Origin: an uncultured Ferrimonas sp.
Lineage (GTDB): Bacteria > Pseudomonadota > Gammaproteobacteria > Enterobacterales > Shewanellaceae
Length of the DNA stretch: 64,000 nucleotides
Direction of reading: 5' to 3'
Assembly: GCF_947489035.1 (NCBI RefSeq)
Contig: NZ_CANLCI010000007.1
Location: forward strand, 62,001 to 126,000
Part shown: one piece after another, positions 8,661-17,621 of the stretch
Layout: each line of letters begins with the position of its first letter
Position numbering within the stretch: position 1 is the first letter of the stretch
Made by a program: the position numbers and the translations under genes
Notes under the pieces: generated by a model
What the model saw: only the letters and a program-made list of their open reading frames with translations
Told to the model about the DNA's origin: nothing
Databases searched by the model: none

Positions 8661-10322
8661 TCACCTAGCGAGCAGTTCTGTGGCATTGGCTCGAGTATTT
8701 TCCGTTATGGTATCTCCGCCCAATAAACGGGCGAGTTCATCAATACGTTGGGCTTCACTCAGCGGCACCATGTTGGTTTCGGTGCTCTTACCTTGGCTCT
8801 GTTTTGAGACATACATGTGGTTGTGGCCGTTGCCTGCTACTTGCGGTAAGTGGGTGACACAGAACACCTGGGTCGATTGCCCCAACTGGCGCAACATCTT
8901 GCCGACGACGGCTGCGGTTGGGCCGGAGATCCCAACATCCACTTCATCGAAAATCAGCGTTGGCGTGGCCACTTTGCGGGCGGTGATCACCTGAATGGCC
9001 AAGCCAATCCGTGATAATTCCCCCCCCGAAGCGGTTTTGGCGATCGCTTGTAAAGGTTGGCCTGGGTTAGTGGTAACCAAAAATTGCACCTTGTCGCTGC
9101 CCAATGGGCTGAAGTGATCGTCGTGAAAGGCCACTTCGATTTCAAACTTGGCGTGGGGCATGGCCAGCTCTTTTAAATTGGCGGTCACCAGTTTGTTGAG
9201 CTCTTTGGCAAAGCGGACGCGGCTCTTATGCAGCTTAGCGCCATGCAATTGCAGTTGTTCTAAGGCGTGCTGGCGCTGCAGCTGCAGCTGCTCTAATTGG
9301 GTATCGCTGTCGGCCAGTTGCGCCAGTTCATCGGCCAACGCTTGATGGTGGGCGGCCAATTCAGAGGCGGCCACTTGATGCTTACGCGCTAAGGTCATGG
9401 CGCGGGATAACCGCCCCTCCAGTTCATCAAAACGCTCGGGCTCCATTTCTAAACTGGTGTGGTAACTTGCCAATTCGTTGCTGCTTTCTTGAATTTGGAT
9501 CATCCCTTCGTGCAGCATCGCCAGCGGTTCTGCGAGGGCGGGATCGTCACTGTGCAGCGCTTCGACTTCGCTGATGGCCTGTTGCAACAGCGATTGCACC
9601 GAGGCTTCTTCCCCGTCACTGAGCAGATACAAAGCGCGTTGGCTTTGCTCCATCAGGTTACCGCAGTTAGCAAGACGCTTGTGTTCCGCTTCAATCTGTT
9701 CAAACTCGCCACGGGCTAAGCCAAATTCGTCTAACTCTTGTACTTGGTACTCCAGCAGTTGGCTGCGGGCTTGCCGTTGTTGTTGCTCTTGCTGCAGCTG
9801 CTGAATTTGACGGTCGATGCGTTTCCACTGCTGGTAGCCTTGCTGGCAGCTGGCCAATAAGCTGTGGTGCCCGGCGTATTGATCGAGCAAATCCAGCTGC
9901 ACGTCGCAGTGCAGCATGCTGTGGTGGGCATGCTGACCATGAATGCTCACCAGCTGTTCACCCAATGCTTTCAGTTGTGCCAGTGGCACCGGATGGCCGT
10001 TAACCCAAGCGCGACTGCGCCCTTCTTGCGAGATGGTACGACGGACAATGCAGTTATCGTCGTCGTTCAGTTCGTTTTGCTGTAACCAACGCTGGGCTAC
10101 CGGGATGGCGCTGATATCAAATCGAGCGGAAAGATCGGCTCGTTCGGCACCGGGGCGAACCATGGCGGCTTCCCCGCGGCTGCCTAAGCACAAACTTAAT
10201 GCGTCGATGGCGATGGATTTACCAGCACCGGTTTCGCCGGTGATGCTGGTCATGCCAGCGTGAAAATCCAGTTCTAAAAACTTAACGATGGCAAAGTTGC
10301 TGACAGTCAGTTGGCTTAGCAT
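8661..10322 (-). CDS. recN: DNA repair protein RecN
   Basis: A 553-residue SMC-like ATPase acting in double-strand break repair. The start at 10322 (MLSQLTVSNFAIV) is the family start; the frame runs 68 codons further upstream but crosses the LexA site, so the longer form is rejected. Walker A is GETGAGKSIAIDALSLCLGS. The middle third is a long Gln/Glu/Leu coiled coil. The C-terminal head has the ABC signature region (KTASGGELSRIGLA) and Walker B (TLIFDEVDVGISG). It is preceded by a LexA box, so it is expected to be strongly SOS-induced. Confidence 0.97.
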   Translation of the reverse strand: MLSQLTVSNFAIVKFLELDFHAGMTSITGETGAGKSIAIDALSLCLGSRGEAAMVRPGAERADLSARFDISAIPVAQRWLQQNELNDDDNCIVRRTISQEGRSRAWVNGHPVPLAQLKALGEQLVSIHGQHAHHSMLHCDVQLDLLDQYAGHHSLLASCQQGYQQWKRIDRQIQQLQQEQQQRQARSQLLEYQVQELDEFGLARGEFEQIEAEHKRLANCGNLMEQSQRALYLLSDGEEASVQSLLQQAISEVEALHSDDPALAEPLAMLHEGMIQIQESSNELASYHTSLEMEPERFDELEGRLSRAMTLARKHQVAASELAAHHQALADELAQLADSDTQLEQLQLQRQHALEQLQLHGAKLHKSRVRFAKELNKLVTANLKELAMPHAKFEIEVAFHDDHFSPLGSDKVQFLVTTNPGQPLQAIAKTASGGELSRIGLAIQVITARKVATPTLIFDEVDVGISGPTAAVVGKMLRQLGQSTQVFCVTHLPQVAGNGHNHMYVSKQSQGKSTETNMVPLSEAQRIDELARLLGGDTITENTRANATELLAR

Positions 10323-10653
10323 GGGGCAGCCCTGTATAGGTGAACATGGATACTGTATAAAACGACAGTATATGTGTTTTTTTTCATCGGTAAAGAGGGC
10401 GGGGCAATTCTTTTGCAAAAAAACGGGCGCCATGGCACAGCCAACCAACGGCTGAGTGCAATCATGCTGTGGGGCAGAAATCGTGCCTTTTCGCGGCAGC
10501 AGAGGCGCGCCGATAGAATCGACCATTTTTAAACTTTGTTGTTATTTATCTGTTTGTTACCATGCCGCGTCGATGGGGTTGAGCGGCACATTGCGCCCCA
10601 TCCGGGAGCAACCTCACGGACTGGGGTTGCAGCTAGCCTAAAGGAGTCTCACG
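10323..10653. promoter_or_regulatory. Divergent intergenic region of recN
   Basis: These 331 bases separate recN from the plus-strand membrane-protein gene. They hold the LexA site near recN. In the right half a good ribosome site (AAGGAG) precedes the GTG at 10654. I see no other gene. Confidence 0.5.
10351..10370 (-). promoter_or_regulatory. LexA (SOS) box of recN
   Basis: TACTGT-N8-ACAGTA, with the consensus CTG-N10-CAG at 10353-10368, lies 31 bases upstream of the recN start. A weaker half-matching site (CTG-N10-CAT) lies at 10332-10347. E. coli recN also has more than one LexA site. Confidence 0.88.
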
Positions 10654-11253
10654 GTGTCAAACAGCAAGCCCAGCGCCAAAATCGATCACAGCGAGCTGAC
10701 CAGCTCTGCGTTTTGGATTGGTCACACATTAATGATCATTGCCACGGTGGTGGGGGTGTATCTGGCCGCACAGGCGGGGTTAAAACAGGCGATCATCTTT
10801 GATGATGTGACGGCACGGCAGAATAACTATTTTTTACGGCAGTCTTTGTATGAAGAGCTGGCGGATAACATCGGTTCCCTGCGGGAATACGATAAGCAGT
10901 ACCTTAGCCGCAATATTTCGTCCAATCAGCTGAAAGCGAATGCCCCCAACATCAGTCGCTATGTTTGGGAAACCATGAAGTATTCGCAGATCACCCTGGA
11001 AACCCCCAGTTATTTTCTTGGGGAAACGCGACGTTTCTATGCTCAGGTTGATGACATCATTGCCAAGGCGGAAGCCTCTTTTTATTCCTCTCAATACGCC
11101 AGCGGTTTAATGACGAAACAGTTGGATAGGATGGCGCATGAGGTGCTGCCGAAATTGAAAAGCAACACCGCCACCTTGGCCACCTACCTTGAGCAATTCG
11201 ACGTGTATGTGGATGACCTTAAAGCGGTTGCGCCGAGTGAGGCAGAACAATGA
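10654..11253 (+). CDS. Uncharacterised single-pass membrane protein
   Basis: 199 residues with a GTG start preceded by AAGGAG. One clear transmembrane helix lies at about 20-45 (FWIGHTLMIIATVVGVYLAA), followed by a mostly helical soluble domain of about 150 residues rich in Glu, Lys, Ser and Tyr. I do not recognise the family. The helix-then-periplasmic layout resembles a sensor or assembly factor without an enzymatic domain. Its last codons overlap the start of the rhomboid gene (ATGA), so the two are translationally coupled and probably work together. Function unknown. Confidence 0.8.
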   Translation: MSNSKPSAKIDHSELTSSAFWIGHTLMIIATVVGVYLAAQAGLKQAIIFDDVTARQNNYFLRQSLYEELADNIGSLREYDKQYLSRNISSNQLKANAPNISRYVWETMKYSQITLETPSYFLGETRRFYAQVDDIIAKAEASFYSSQYASGLMTKQLDRMAHEVLPKLKSNTATLATYLEQFDVYVDDLKAVAPSEAEQ

Positions 11254-12338
11254 GCCAGAAACTGTGCCCGCAGTGCCCGAGTGAATCCTTAACCGTAACC
11301 CCCTACCGGCAAGAAGCGGTGGACGTGTGTCGCCGCTGTGCTGGAATGTGGTTCGAAGAGAGTGAAATCAATCGGGTGATCTCTGAGGTGGATAATGGCG
11401 AAGATAACGCCGACATTAGCAATAGCCTGAGCCAGCAACGCAGTAAAACCTTATTGCGTTGCCCCGACTGCAACATCAAATTAAAGCGAGCCAAGTTGTT
11501 AGATAATTTTGATCTGGAACTCGATGCCTGCCCCAGCTGCGATGGGGTGTGGATTGGCAATGATGAGATCGAAAAAGTAGAACACTCACCGCGGCTGCGG
11601 CAGGCACTGAGCGAGATAAACCAGAAAGTTTCAGTGAAAAGTTGGCTATTTCAAACGCTGGTGCGTTTTCCGGTGGAATACAACATAAAACCCCATCGGG
11701 TGCCGATTGTGACTTGGTCATTGGTGGTGTTAAACACGTTATTCTTTTGGGCGTATTTTGGTTCGTACAGTGACACCGAGTGGGTATTTGCCCACTTTGC
11801 CAGTCGTCCCGCGGATCTGGCTCAAGGCAACGAGTGGTGGACACTGCTCAGTGCCACCTTTTTGCATGGGGATATCCTGCACCTGCTGGGCAACATGTAT
11901 TTCTTGCTGTTAATTGGCGACAACCTTGAAGACGTACTGGGGCGTTGGCGCTATTTGGGGATCTATCTGGTTTGTGGTATTGGCGCAGGGATCATTAGCA
12001 CCGTGGCTAACTGGAACAGCGAGATCATGAGCGTTGGTGCCAGTGGCGCCATTGCCGCCTTGTTTGCGATGTATTTGGTTTGGTTCCGCTTCGCCAGTTT
12101 GTCGTTCATGTTTATTATCTATCAGAAGAAGTTGTCACCGGTGTGGTATTTCGCCATTTGGCTGGTGATCGATAATCTGTTGGCGATGCTGCTGGATGGG
12201 CAGGGCGTGGATTACTGGGCCCATCTGGGGGGCTTTGCGGTGGGGCTGGCATTTGGGTTGGGCTTGAAAGAGTGGGTTTATCAAACCAATCCGGTGGTGC
12301 GGATCTTGGCGCAAAACAGCGTTAAAGTTAATCGCTAG
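11250..12338 (+). CDS. Rhomboid intramembrane serine protease with tandem zinc-ribbon N-terminus
   Basis: 362 residues. Residues 1-105 carry two TFIIB-like zinc ribbons: Cys6/9 with Cys27/30, and Cys71/74 with Cys94/97; each ends in a G-x-W-x-x-x-E-I pattern (GMWFEESEI, GVWIGNDEI). From about 150 a rhomboid domain follows with the L1/TM2 motif HGDILHLLGNMYF, the catalytic Ser265 in SVGASGAIAA and the catalytic His325 in WAHLGG, so the Ser-His dyad is intact. Predicted to cleave membrane helices in the inner membrane. Coupled to the preceding membrane-protein gene, a candidate substrate or partner (inference). Confidence 0.9.
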   Translation: MSQKLCPQCPSESLTVTPYRQEAVDVCRRCAGMWFEESEINRVISEVDNGEDNADISNSLSQQRSKTLLRCPDCNIKLKRAKLLDNFDLELDACPSCDGVWIGNDEIEKVEHSPRLRQALSEINQKVSVKSWLFQTLVRFPVEYNIKPHRVPIVTWSLVVLNTLFFWAYFGSYSDTEWVFAHFASRPADLAQGNEWWTLLSATFLHGDILHLLGNMYFLLLIGDNLEDVLGRWRYLGIYLVCGIGAGIISTVANWNSEIMSVGASGAIAALFAMYLVWFRFASLSFMFIIYQKKLSPVWYFAIWLVIDNLLAMLLDGQGVDYWAHLGGFAVGLAFGLGLKEWVYQTNPVVRILAQNSVKVNR

Positions 12339-12369
12339 TTTAACCGCGAGTGTAACGGCTACCGCAACG

Positions 12370-12410
12370 AAAAAAGGCTTGATTGGGTAAGCGCCAATCA
12401 AGCCTTTTTT
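12370..12410. terminator. Bidirectional terminator between rhomboid gene and nadK
   Basis: AAAAAGGCTTGATTGG pairs with CCAATCAAGCCTTTTT around a short loop, with A- and T-runs at both ends, between convergent genes. Confidence 0.88.
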
Positions 12411-12448
12411 GTTGGTTTACCTCGGCCATCTTGATGGCGGCCTTTGGG

Positions 12449-13333
12449 TTAAAACAGTTTGCTGCCCCAGCCCAGTTTGGTTCGCAGCACTTCAAAGTAG
12501 CTGTGGCCCTTAGGGTGGATCAACCGCAGTTTGTGCTTCGCGCGGCGTATGATGATCTCGTCGCCGGGGAGGGCGGGCAGGGTAATGTGGCCATCGCAGG
12601 AAACTTCTAAGGGCCGGTTGCCCATTTCAGGTGACGCGATCAATTTCACCACCGATTCCCCATCAACCACAATCGGTCGGCCAGACAGTGAATGAGGGAA
12701 CATTGGCACCAAAATGACCGCATTCATGTTGGGGGTAAGGATCGCCCCGCCAGCGGAGAGTGCGTACGCCGTCGACCCCGTTGGGGTAGAGACAATCATG
12801 CCGTCGGCTCGTTGGCTGTACATAAATTGGTCGTCGATGTACACCTCGAACTCAATCATGTTAGCGACTCGCCCTGGGTGTAATACCGCTTCGTTCATGG
12901 CGCTGTTGGTGGATTTTAGCTTGCCGTGGCGGTATACCTCGGCTTCCAGCAAAAAGCGCATTTCGGTATCAAACTCACCGGCCAGTACCGGCCCCAGCTT
13001 CTGTTCAAACTCATCGGGACAGATATCGGTAAGAAAGCCAAGGTTGCCACGGTTAACGCCAATAACGGCCACATCGTAACGGGCCAGCACCCGCGCTGCC
13101 CCTAGCATGTTGCCGTCGCCCCCCACCACAATCACCAGATCGCAGCGTTCGCCCATTTCACATAGGGTTAAGGCTTCGGCTTTGGTGCAGCCCAACTGCT
13201 TGGCGATCCGCTGCTCAATCAATACTTGGTAATTGCGCTCGTGCAACCAATAGAACAGCTTTCGCAGGGTTTGGTTGGCCCCGTGATGGTCCGGTTTGCC
13301 AATTAGGCCGATAGTACGAAAGGGCTGAGACAT
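12449..13333 (-). CDS. nadK: NAD kinase
   Basis: A 294-residue ATP-NAD kinase making NADP. The [12 protein letters not shown] motif holds the catalytic Asp. [19 protein letters not shown] is the conserved NE/D-binding segment, and [17 protein letters not shown] is the glycine-rich NAD site. Length matches E. coli NadK (292). It is divergent from grpE, the arrangement seen around recN in many gammaproteobacteria. Confidence 0.97.
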   Translation of the reverse strand: MSQPFRTIGLIGKPDHHGANQTLRKLFYWLHERNYQVLIEQRIAKQLGCTKAEALTLCEMGERCDLVIVVGGDGNMLGAARVLARYDVAVIGVNRGNLGFLTDICPDEFEQKLGPVLAGEFDTEMRFLLEAEVYRHGKLKSTNSAMNEAVLHPGRVANMIEFEVYIDDQFMYSQRADGMIVSTPTGSTAYALSAGGAILTPNMNAVILVPMFPHSLSGRPIVVDGESVVKLIASPEMGNRPLEVSCDGHITLPALPGDEIIIRRAKHKLRLIHPKGHSYFEVLRTKLGWGSKLF

Positions 13334-13353
13334 AAAAAGAAAACCGAAGCGGC

Positions 13354-13381
13354 CTTGAAGTGGGAATATTGATCCCCATAA
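13354..13381 (+). promoter_or_regulatory. Sigma-32 heat-shock promoter of grpE
   Basis: CTTGAA (13354-13359), a 14-base spacer and CCCCATAA (13374-13381) closely match the RpoH consensus, 46 bases upstream of the grpE ATG. Confidence 0.88.
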
Positions 13382-13426
13382 TAGGCTCAGTGTTTAAGTG
13401 AATAAAGTGATTTTGGCGGAGTTGTG

Positions 13427-13993
13427 ATGAGCGACGAGCAGCAAAAAGTTGTCGATCAACAAGAAGATATTGAATCTGTAGAAGCAGAAGCTGTGGAAGC
13501 GGAAATCGTAGACGAGCGTGATGAGCGCATCGTTCAATTGGAAGCGGAACTGGCTCAGGCACAGGCTGCAGTGGATGGTGAAAAAGACATCAAACTGCGC
13601 GCCGCGGCAGAAGTGGATAACATCCGCCGCCGTGCAGCCATTGACGTGCAGAAGGCTCGTGATTTTGCGTTAGAGAAATTCGCAAAAGAGCTGCTGCCGG
13701 TTATCGATAACTTAGAGCGTGCCCAAGAGGCAGGCGATAAGGATACCGATGCGGTTAAAGCGATCTTGGAAGGCGTTGAGCTAACCCATAAAAGCTTTAT
13801 TGATAGCGTTGGCAAGTTTGGCATTGAAGCTGTGGGCGTTGAAGGCGAAGCCTTTAACCCAGAGGTGCATCAGGCCATTTCGATGGTGCCAAGCCCGGAT
13901 CACGATTCCAATACCATCATGGCGGTAATGCAAAAAGGCTATACCTTAAACGGTCGCCTGTTGCGCCCAGCGATGGTGATGGTTGCGCAGTAA
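13427..13993 (+). CDS. grpE: Nucleotide exchange factor GrpE
   Basis: A 188-residue DnaK nucleotide exchange factor. An acidic N-terminus leads into a long dimerising helix (about 25-95) with the conserved [20 protein letters not shown] segment. The C-terminal beta wing ends with [43 protein letters not shown] at 13427 was chosen over GTG at 13424. A matching heat-shock promoter precedes it. Its partners dnaK and dnaJ are about 5 kb downstream with a similar promoter, so the three form one regulon but not one operon. Confidence 0.97.
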   Translation: MSDEQQKVVDQQEDIESVEAEAVEAEIVDERDERIVQLEAELAQAQAAVDGEKDIKLRAAAEVDNIRRRAAIDVQKARDFALEKFAKELLPVIDNLERAQEAGDKDTDAVKAILEGVELTHKSFIDSVGKFGIEAVGVEGEAFNPEVHQAISMVPSPDHDSNTIMAVMQKGYTLNGRLLRPAMVMVAQ

Positions 13994-14009
13994 GCGCTAA
14001 CCGTCGCAG

Positions 14010-14038
14010 AAAAAACCGAGCCTAGGCTCGGTTTTTTT
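14010..14038 (+). terminator. grpE terminator
   Basis: The palindrome ACCGAGCCTAGGCTCGGT is flanked by A-run and T7, 17 bases after the grpE stop. Confidence 0.88.
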
Positions 14039-14075
14039 GTTTTTGTCTGCGGGCGAACAGCCCCGTTGTGGTGCG

Positions 14076-14942
14076 TTAGCTGATGACGAGGTTGCGCTGG
14101 CTGAGTTCCGCTACGCCCGTGCGGATCAATTCTGCGGTGGCCTTGGCGTTTTCCAAAGGCATTAAGTGGCCGTGTTGCTGGTTTTGCTTAAACAGCACGT
14201 TGCTGGCGTTACGTTGCCACTGTTGCCATGTGGTGTCGCTGAAGAACGCCGAAGGCTTACCGCGAATGGCTACGGTGGGCACCGGTAAGTCAGTTAGCAC
14301 TGGCATGATGTTACGGGCTTCACTGTAGTTAGCGGCTTCCCAAATTTTATCAAACACCAATTCCACATTGCCGCTGCTGGTGGGGCGCACGCCGTGATCG
14401 GCAAAGGCTTCTAAGGTATCGGCTTCAATGTGCTGAAATGGGCGTTTACGACTGAGTTCGTGCACAAACTGCTGCGGAGTGGGCCAGTGGTGGCGTTTGG
14501 CCAAGGTGGATTTTACCAAGGGGTGGCGCTGCTTTAACGAGTTAGGGGCGTAGCGCAGTAGGGTGGATTGCCACGTGGCAACGGTAACCGGCTCAATCAA
14601 CACCAATTGGCTAAAAAGATCGGGGCGCCGATACGCGGCCAAAGCGGTGCAGCTGGCGCCCATCGAGTGGCCAATGCCGATGATGGGCTCATTGTGGTGG
14701 CGTTCAATCTGCTCAATCAGATCATCCACGTACAGCATCCAGCCGTGGTATTGCGGCGGCTTGCCCGCATCGGGCCAGGTTGGTCGCATCGGTAGGGCGG
14801 TTAAGCTGAAATGCGGCAACAGTTGGCGCAGCAGCGGCTGATAAACCCCAATTGGAAAGCCATTAGCGTGATAAAAATGGGCTGCAGGGCCTCGGCCACC
14901 AAGGCTGAGGTAGGGGCTGTGGGCTGACACCGGTTGAAACAT
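14076..14942 (-). CDS. Alpha/beta fold hydrolase
   Basis: A 288-residue alpha/beta hydrolase. HANGFPIGVY (oxyanion strand), the nucleophile elbow GIGHSMGASC, the acid strand near TVAIRGKPSAFFSD and the catalytic His in NQQHGHLMPLE are all visible. The fingerprint is that of the broad haloperoxidase/epoxide-hydrolase/esterase superfamily; substrate cannot be assigned. An AAGGA ribosome site lies before the ATG. It seems monocistronic and converges with grpE. Confidence 0.82.
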   Translation of the reverse strand: MFQPVSAHSPYLSLGGRGPAAHFYHANGFPIGVYQPLLRQLLPHFSLTALPMRPTWPDAGKPPQYHGWMLYVDDLIEQIERHHNEPIIGIGHSMGASCTALAAYRRPDLFSQLVLIEPVTVATWQSTLLRYAPNSLKQRHPLVKSTLAKRHHWPTPQQFVHELSRKRPFQHIEADTLEAFADHGVRPTSSGNVELVFDKIWEAANYSEARNIMPVLTDLPVPTVAIRGKPSAFFSDTTWQQWQRNASNVLFKQNQQHGHLMPLENAKATAELIRTGVAELSQRNLVIS

Positions 14943-15079
14943 CGATACGTCCTTGTTTGATGTTAGAGCAAATACGCTAACAAGGAACGGTGCGGGACGC
15001 CAGCGTAAGCGCCAAGCTTAATTCTTTGTGGTAGTTCACCGCAGCTGCAGTGGGGCGGTTACCACGCGGGGATATGGGG

Positions 15080-15781
15080 TTAATACCAAACAAAGGGGCG
15101 GTTGGCTTGCAACTCGGCCACGCTGGCTTCGATTTTTTGGTATTTCAGATCAACCCAGGCGGGCAGATCCCGTGGTCGCTTTAAGATCCCGCGGCGGGGA
15201 TCCTTGGGGCTGATCACCACTTCAATGTTATCCAGGCCAATGTCGTGGCTCAGCACAAACAGCTCTTCAATGGAGCGATCGCCCATGGCCAGACAACCGG
15301 TAGAGACTTCGCGGCCGTGAATAAAGATGTCGCCCCCCAAATCGGATCGTTGTTCTACGTTGCCATAGTGGCGGTCCAGCTGATTGGGGTAATCGATCCG
15401 CAGCGACAGATGAAATTTGCTGTTGGGGTTGGCGGCATCCAGTCGGTAGATCCCCTCGGGCACCAGCAGATCCCCTTGGCGCATCTTCGGGCGCAAGGTG
15501 CCACTGGCGCGTTTAATGGGGTAGCTGCGCAGATGGTGCCAAGCGTTATCCTGCCCCTGCAGCCAAATTTCTAATTTGCGTTCCGCTTTTAACGCCACTA
15601 ATTTCGCTGCTTTGGGCTTGAGCTGATCCGGCAGGCGTTCAAAGTAGGGGGCCAACCGCGCGCGGGCGTCTGGCCCATAGGCGGAAAGCACCGATTCAAC
15701 CGTGCGGATCTTACCCCAGCTTGGGGCAGCAAAAGACAGCAACAACACTGGCAGCAGTGTTAACAACAGCGTGACACGCAA
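15080..15781 (-). CDS. L,D-transpeptidase family protein (YafK-like)
   Basis: About 233 residues. A TTG start at 15781 is proposed because GGAG lies eight bases upstream and it begins a clean signal peptide, MRVTLLLTLLPVLLLSFAAP; the frame extends 19 codons further to another TTG with no such support. The YkuD catalytic motif is IHGREVSTGCLAMGD, with His and nucleophile Cys present. Exported L,D-transpeptidases crosslink peptidoglycan, attach lipoproteins to it, or (YafK/DpaA) release them. The single YkuD domain without LysM resembles the YafK group; the exact role is open. Confidence 0.85.
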   Translation of the reverse strand: MRVTLLLTLLPVLLLSFAAPSWGKIRTVESVLSAYGPDARARLAPYFERLPDQLKPKAAKLVALKAERKLEIWLQGQDNAWHHLRSYPIKRASGTLRPKMRQGDLLVPEGIYRLDAANPNSKFHLSLRIDYPNQLDRHYGNVEQRSDLGGDIFIHGREVSTGCLAMGDRSIEELFVLSHDIGLDNIEVVISPKDPRRGILKRPRDLPAWVDLKYQKIEASVAELQANRPFVWY

Positions 15782-15886
15782 CGGTGAATCTCCTTCGTGA
15801 TTTGGCGGCAGTGTTTCATAGCCACCGCGGGGCTGCAACGTCCTATGTCACAACCGAGCTAACCGTTATAGCTTACGCAATAAACG

Positions 15887-15910
15887 AAAAAGCCCGCAAG
15901 TTGCGGGCTT
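15887..15910 (-). terminator. Terminator of the SDR gene
   Basis: AGCCCGCAA/TTGCGGGCT hairpin; on the minus strand it is followed by a U-run, just after the SDR stop. Confidence 0.8.
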
Positions 15911-15947
15911 CATAATCAGTCGATTGATTTGCTTGAATTAACGCAAA

Positions 15948-16670
15948 TTATGCTGGCTGACGAGTGGTGGTTAACGCAATCTCACGAATGTGTACGTTTT
16001 GCGGTTGGCCGTAAGCGTATTCAATGGCGTTGGCCACATCTTGTGCTTTTAGTACGCCGCCCATGGCGTCTTTCCATTCGCCGTAACCGTTTTTGATGTC
16101 GTCACGGGTGGTGTGGCTCAGCAGTTCGGTTTCTACCGCGCCTGGGGAGATCACGATAACGCGCACGTCGTCGCCACACACTTCTTCACGCAGGGTTTCG
16201 GACATGCCGTGTACCGCGTACTTGGTGCCACAGTATGCCACGTGGTTCGGGAAGGTTTTGAAACCAGCAATCGAAGAGATGTTGACGATGGTGCCGGCTT
16301 TGCGTTCACGCATGCCTGCCAGAACCAAGTGGATGCCGTTCAGTAAGCCTTTTACGTTGACGTCCAGCATCTTGCTCCATTCAGCAGGATCTTGGGTGTG
16401 AGCGTCGCCCAGCAGCATTACGCCGGCGTTGTTAACCAAGCAATCAACGGGACCAAACTGCGCTTCCGCTTCTTTGATGGCGGCATCAAAGGTCGCCACG
16501 TCGGTAACGTCCACTTTGCGGCACAGGGTGTTTGGCAGGTTTAACGCTTCCAGCTTTTCTACTCGACGAGCCAACAGCAGCAGTGAGTGGCCTTGGGCTG
16601 ACAGAGTGCGAGCGGTTGCTTCGCCGATACCAGAAGAGGCGCCGGTAATTACAACAAGTGGCTTAGTCAT
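15948..16670 (-). CDS. SDR family oxidoreductase
   Basis: A 240-residue classical short-chain dehydrogenase. The start at 16670 gives MTKPLVVITGASSGIGEAT with the TGxxxGxG cofactor loop near residue 10. NNAG (LVNNAGVML), catalytic Ser in IVNISSIAG, and Tyr-x-x-x-Lys in YCGTKYAVHG complete the site. An Arg-rich segment after beta-2 (LLARRVEKL) suggests NADP preference. Closest in style to serine/clavaldehyde-type dehydrogenases such as YdfG. It is divergent from a LysR gene, which is probably its regulator. Confidence 0.92.
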   Translation of the reverse strand: MTKPLVVITGASSGIGEATARTLSAQGHSLLLLARRVEKLEALNLPNTLCRKVDVTDVATFDAAIKEAEAQFGPVDCLVNNAGVMLLGDAHTQDPAEWSKMLDVNVKGLLNGIHLVLAGMRERKAGTIVNISSIAGFKTFPNHVAYCGTKYAVHGMSETLREEVCGDDVRVIVISPGAVETELLSHTTRDDIKNGYGEWKDAMGGVLKAQDVANAIEYAYGQPQNVHIREIALTTTRQPA

Positions 16671-16689
16671 GGGGTTTCTCCAATTAAGT

Positions 16690-16708
16690 CGTTGCCAGCT
16701 TGGCAACG
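16690..16708. promoter_or_regulatory. 19-bp inverted repeat upstream of the SDR gene
   Basis: CGTTGCCA-GCT-TGGCAACG is a perfect 8-bp inverted repeat beginning 20 bases before the SDR start, within the SDR/LysR divergent region. It could be an operator or a hairpin in the SDR 5' leader. Confidence 0.5.
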
Positions 16709-16783
16709 TGATGGCGGCCACTATAGAGATAGTCGTTATCGGGCTAAAATACTTTGTTTCTTTGTCTGTAATAGGGTTTGCCT

Positions 16784-17611
16784 ATGGATCTGCGTCGACT
16801 GCGCTGCTTTGTGGCGGTATTTGAAGAGCGCAACATCACCGCTGCGGCCCAGCGTTGTTTTGTGTCTCAACCATCATTATCTAGTTCTATCAAACAGTTA
16901 GAGCAGGAACTTGGGGCCACATTATTTATTCGCCACAAACGCGGTGTCGATCTTACCGACGATGCCCACCAGCTCTACCCGTTGGCCCGACGCCTATTAG
17001 GGCAAGCGGATGAGCTGCCGGCGATGTTTGCCGAGCGCCAAGCTAAGATCAAATTGCGGCTGGGTAATTTTCATGATTTAAGCCCATCGCAGCTGGTGGC
17101 CTTTATCGATCGCTGTCAGCAGCTGGAGCCGCGCTTGCAGATTGAACTGTGCGATCACGATGACGGCGAGGTGGATGCGCGCTTAACCTTGGATGTGCTG
17201 AAAAAAGAGGAAGAGCTGTTTGTGCCGCTGTGGGAGGAAGACTATGTGTTGTGCGTGCCCACCGACCACGCGCTGGCCAGCCAAGATGAGGTGTCGTTGG
17301 CGCAGCTGGATCAATACTCCTTTATTGAATGCGCGGCCTGTGAAGCGCATCAGCAAACCTTAAGTTTGCTGGCCAGTGGCGGCTTTGCGGTTAACTTGGT
17401 CGCCAAGGCAGCCCATAAAACCCAAGTACGGCACATGGTGTGTGCTGGGTTGGGGATCTCGTTCTTACCGTCGGGGGTCTTAGAGGGCTGCGAACAACTT
17501 AAGGCGGTGCCGTTGCTGGCACCACGGATGTTCCGCCGAATTGGGCTGTGCTTACCGGCTTCCCGCGCCGATAGCAGCTTAAGCCAACTGCTGCGTCGCG
17601 TGCCGATGTAA
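16784..17611 (+). CDS. LysR family transcriptional regulator
   Basis: 275 residues. The N-terminal winged helix-turn-helix (about 1-60) reads MDLRRLRCFVAVFEERNITA then AAQRCFVSQPSLSSSIKQLE, typical of LysR proteins. A two-lobed effector domain follows from about 90. Cysteines at the FIECAACEAH segment are close together, but I would not infer a redox sensor from that alone. ATG at 16784 was chosen; a TTG two codons earlier is an alternative. Divergent to the SDR gene with 113 bases between them, the usual layout for a LysR protein controlling its neighbour. Confidence 0.92.
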   Translation: MDLRRLRCFVAVFEERNITAAAQRCFVSQPSLSSSIKQLEQELGATLFIRHKRGVDLTDDAHQLYPLARRLLGQADELPAMFAERQAKIKLRLGNFHDLSPSQLVAFIDRCQQLEPRLQIELCDHDDGEVDARLTLDVLKKEEELFVPLWEEDYVLCVPTDHALASQDEVSLAQLDQYSFIECAACEAHQQTLSLLASGGFAVNLVAKAAHKTQVRHMVCAGLGISFLPSGVLEGCEQLKAVPLLAPRMFRRIGLCLPASRADSSLSQLLRRVPM

Positions 17612-17621
17612 CGCCAATGGG

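Noticed and set aside
8661..10526. Longer recN frame starting at 10526
   Set aside because: It would run through the LexA site; the family start is at 10322.
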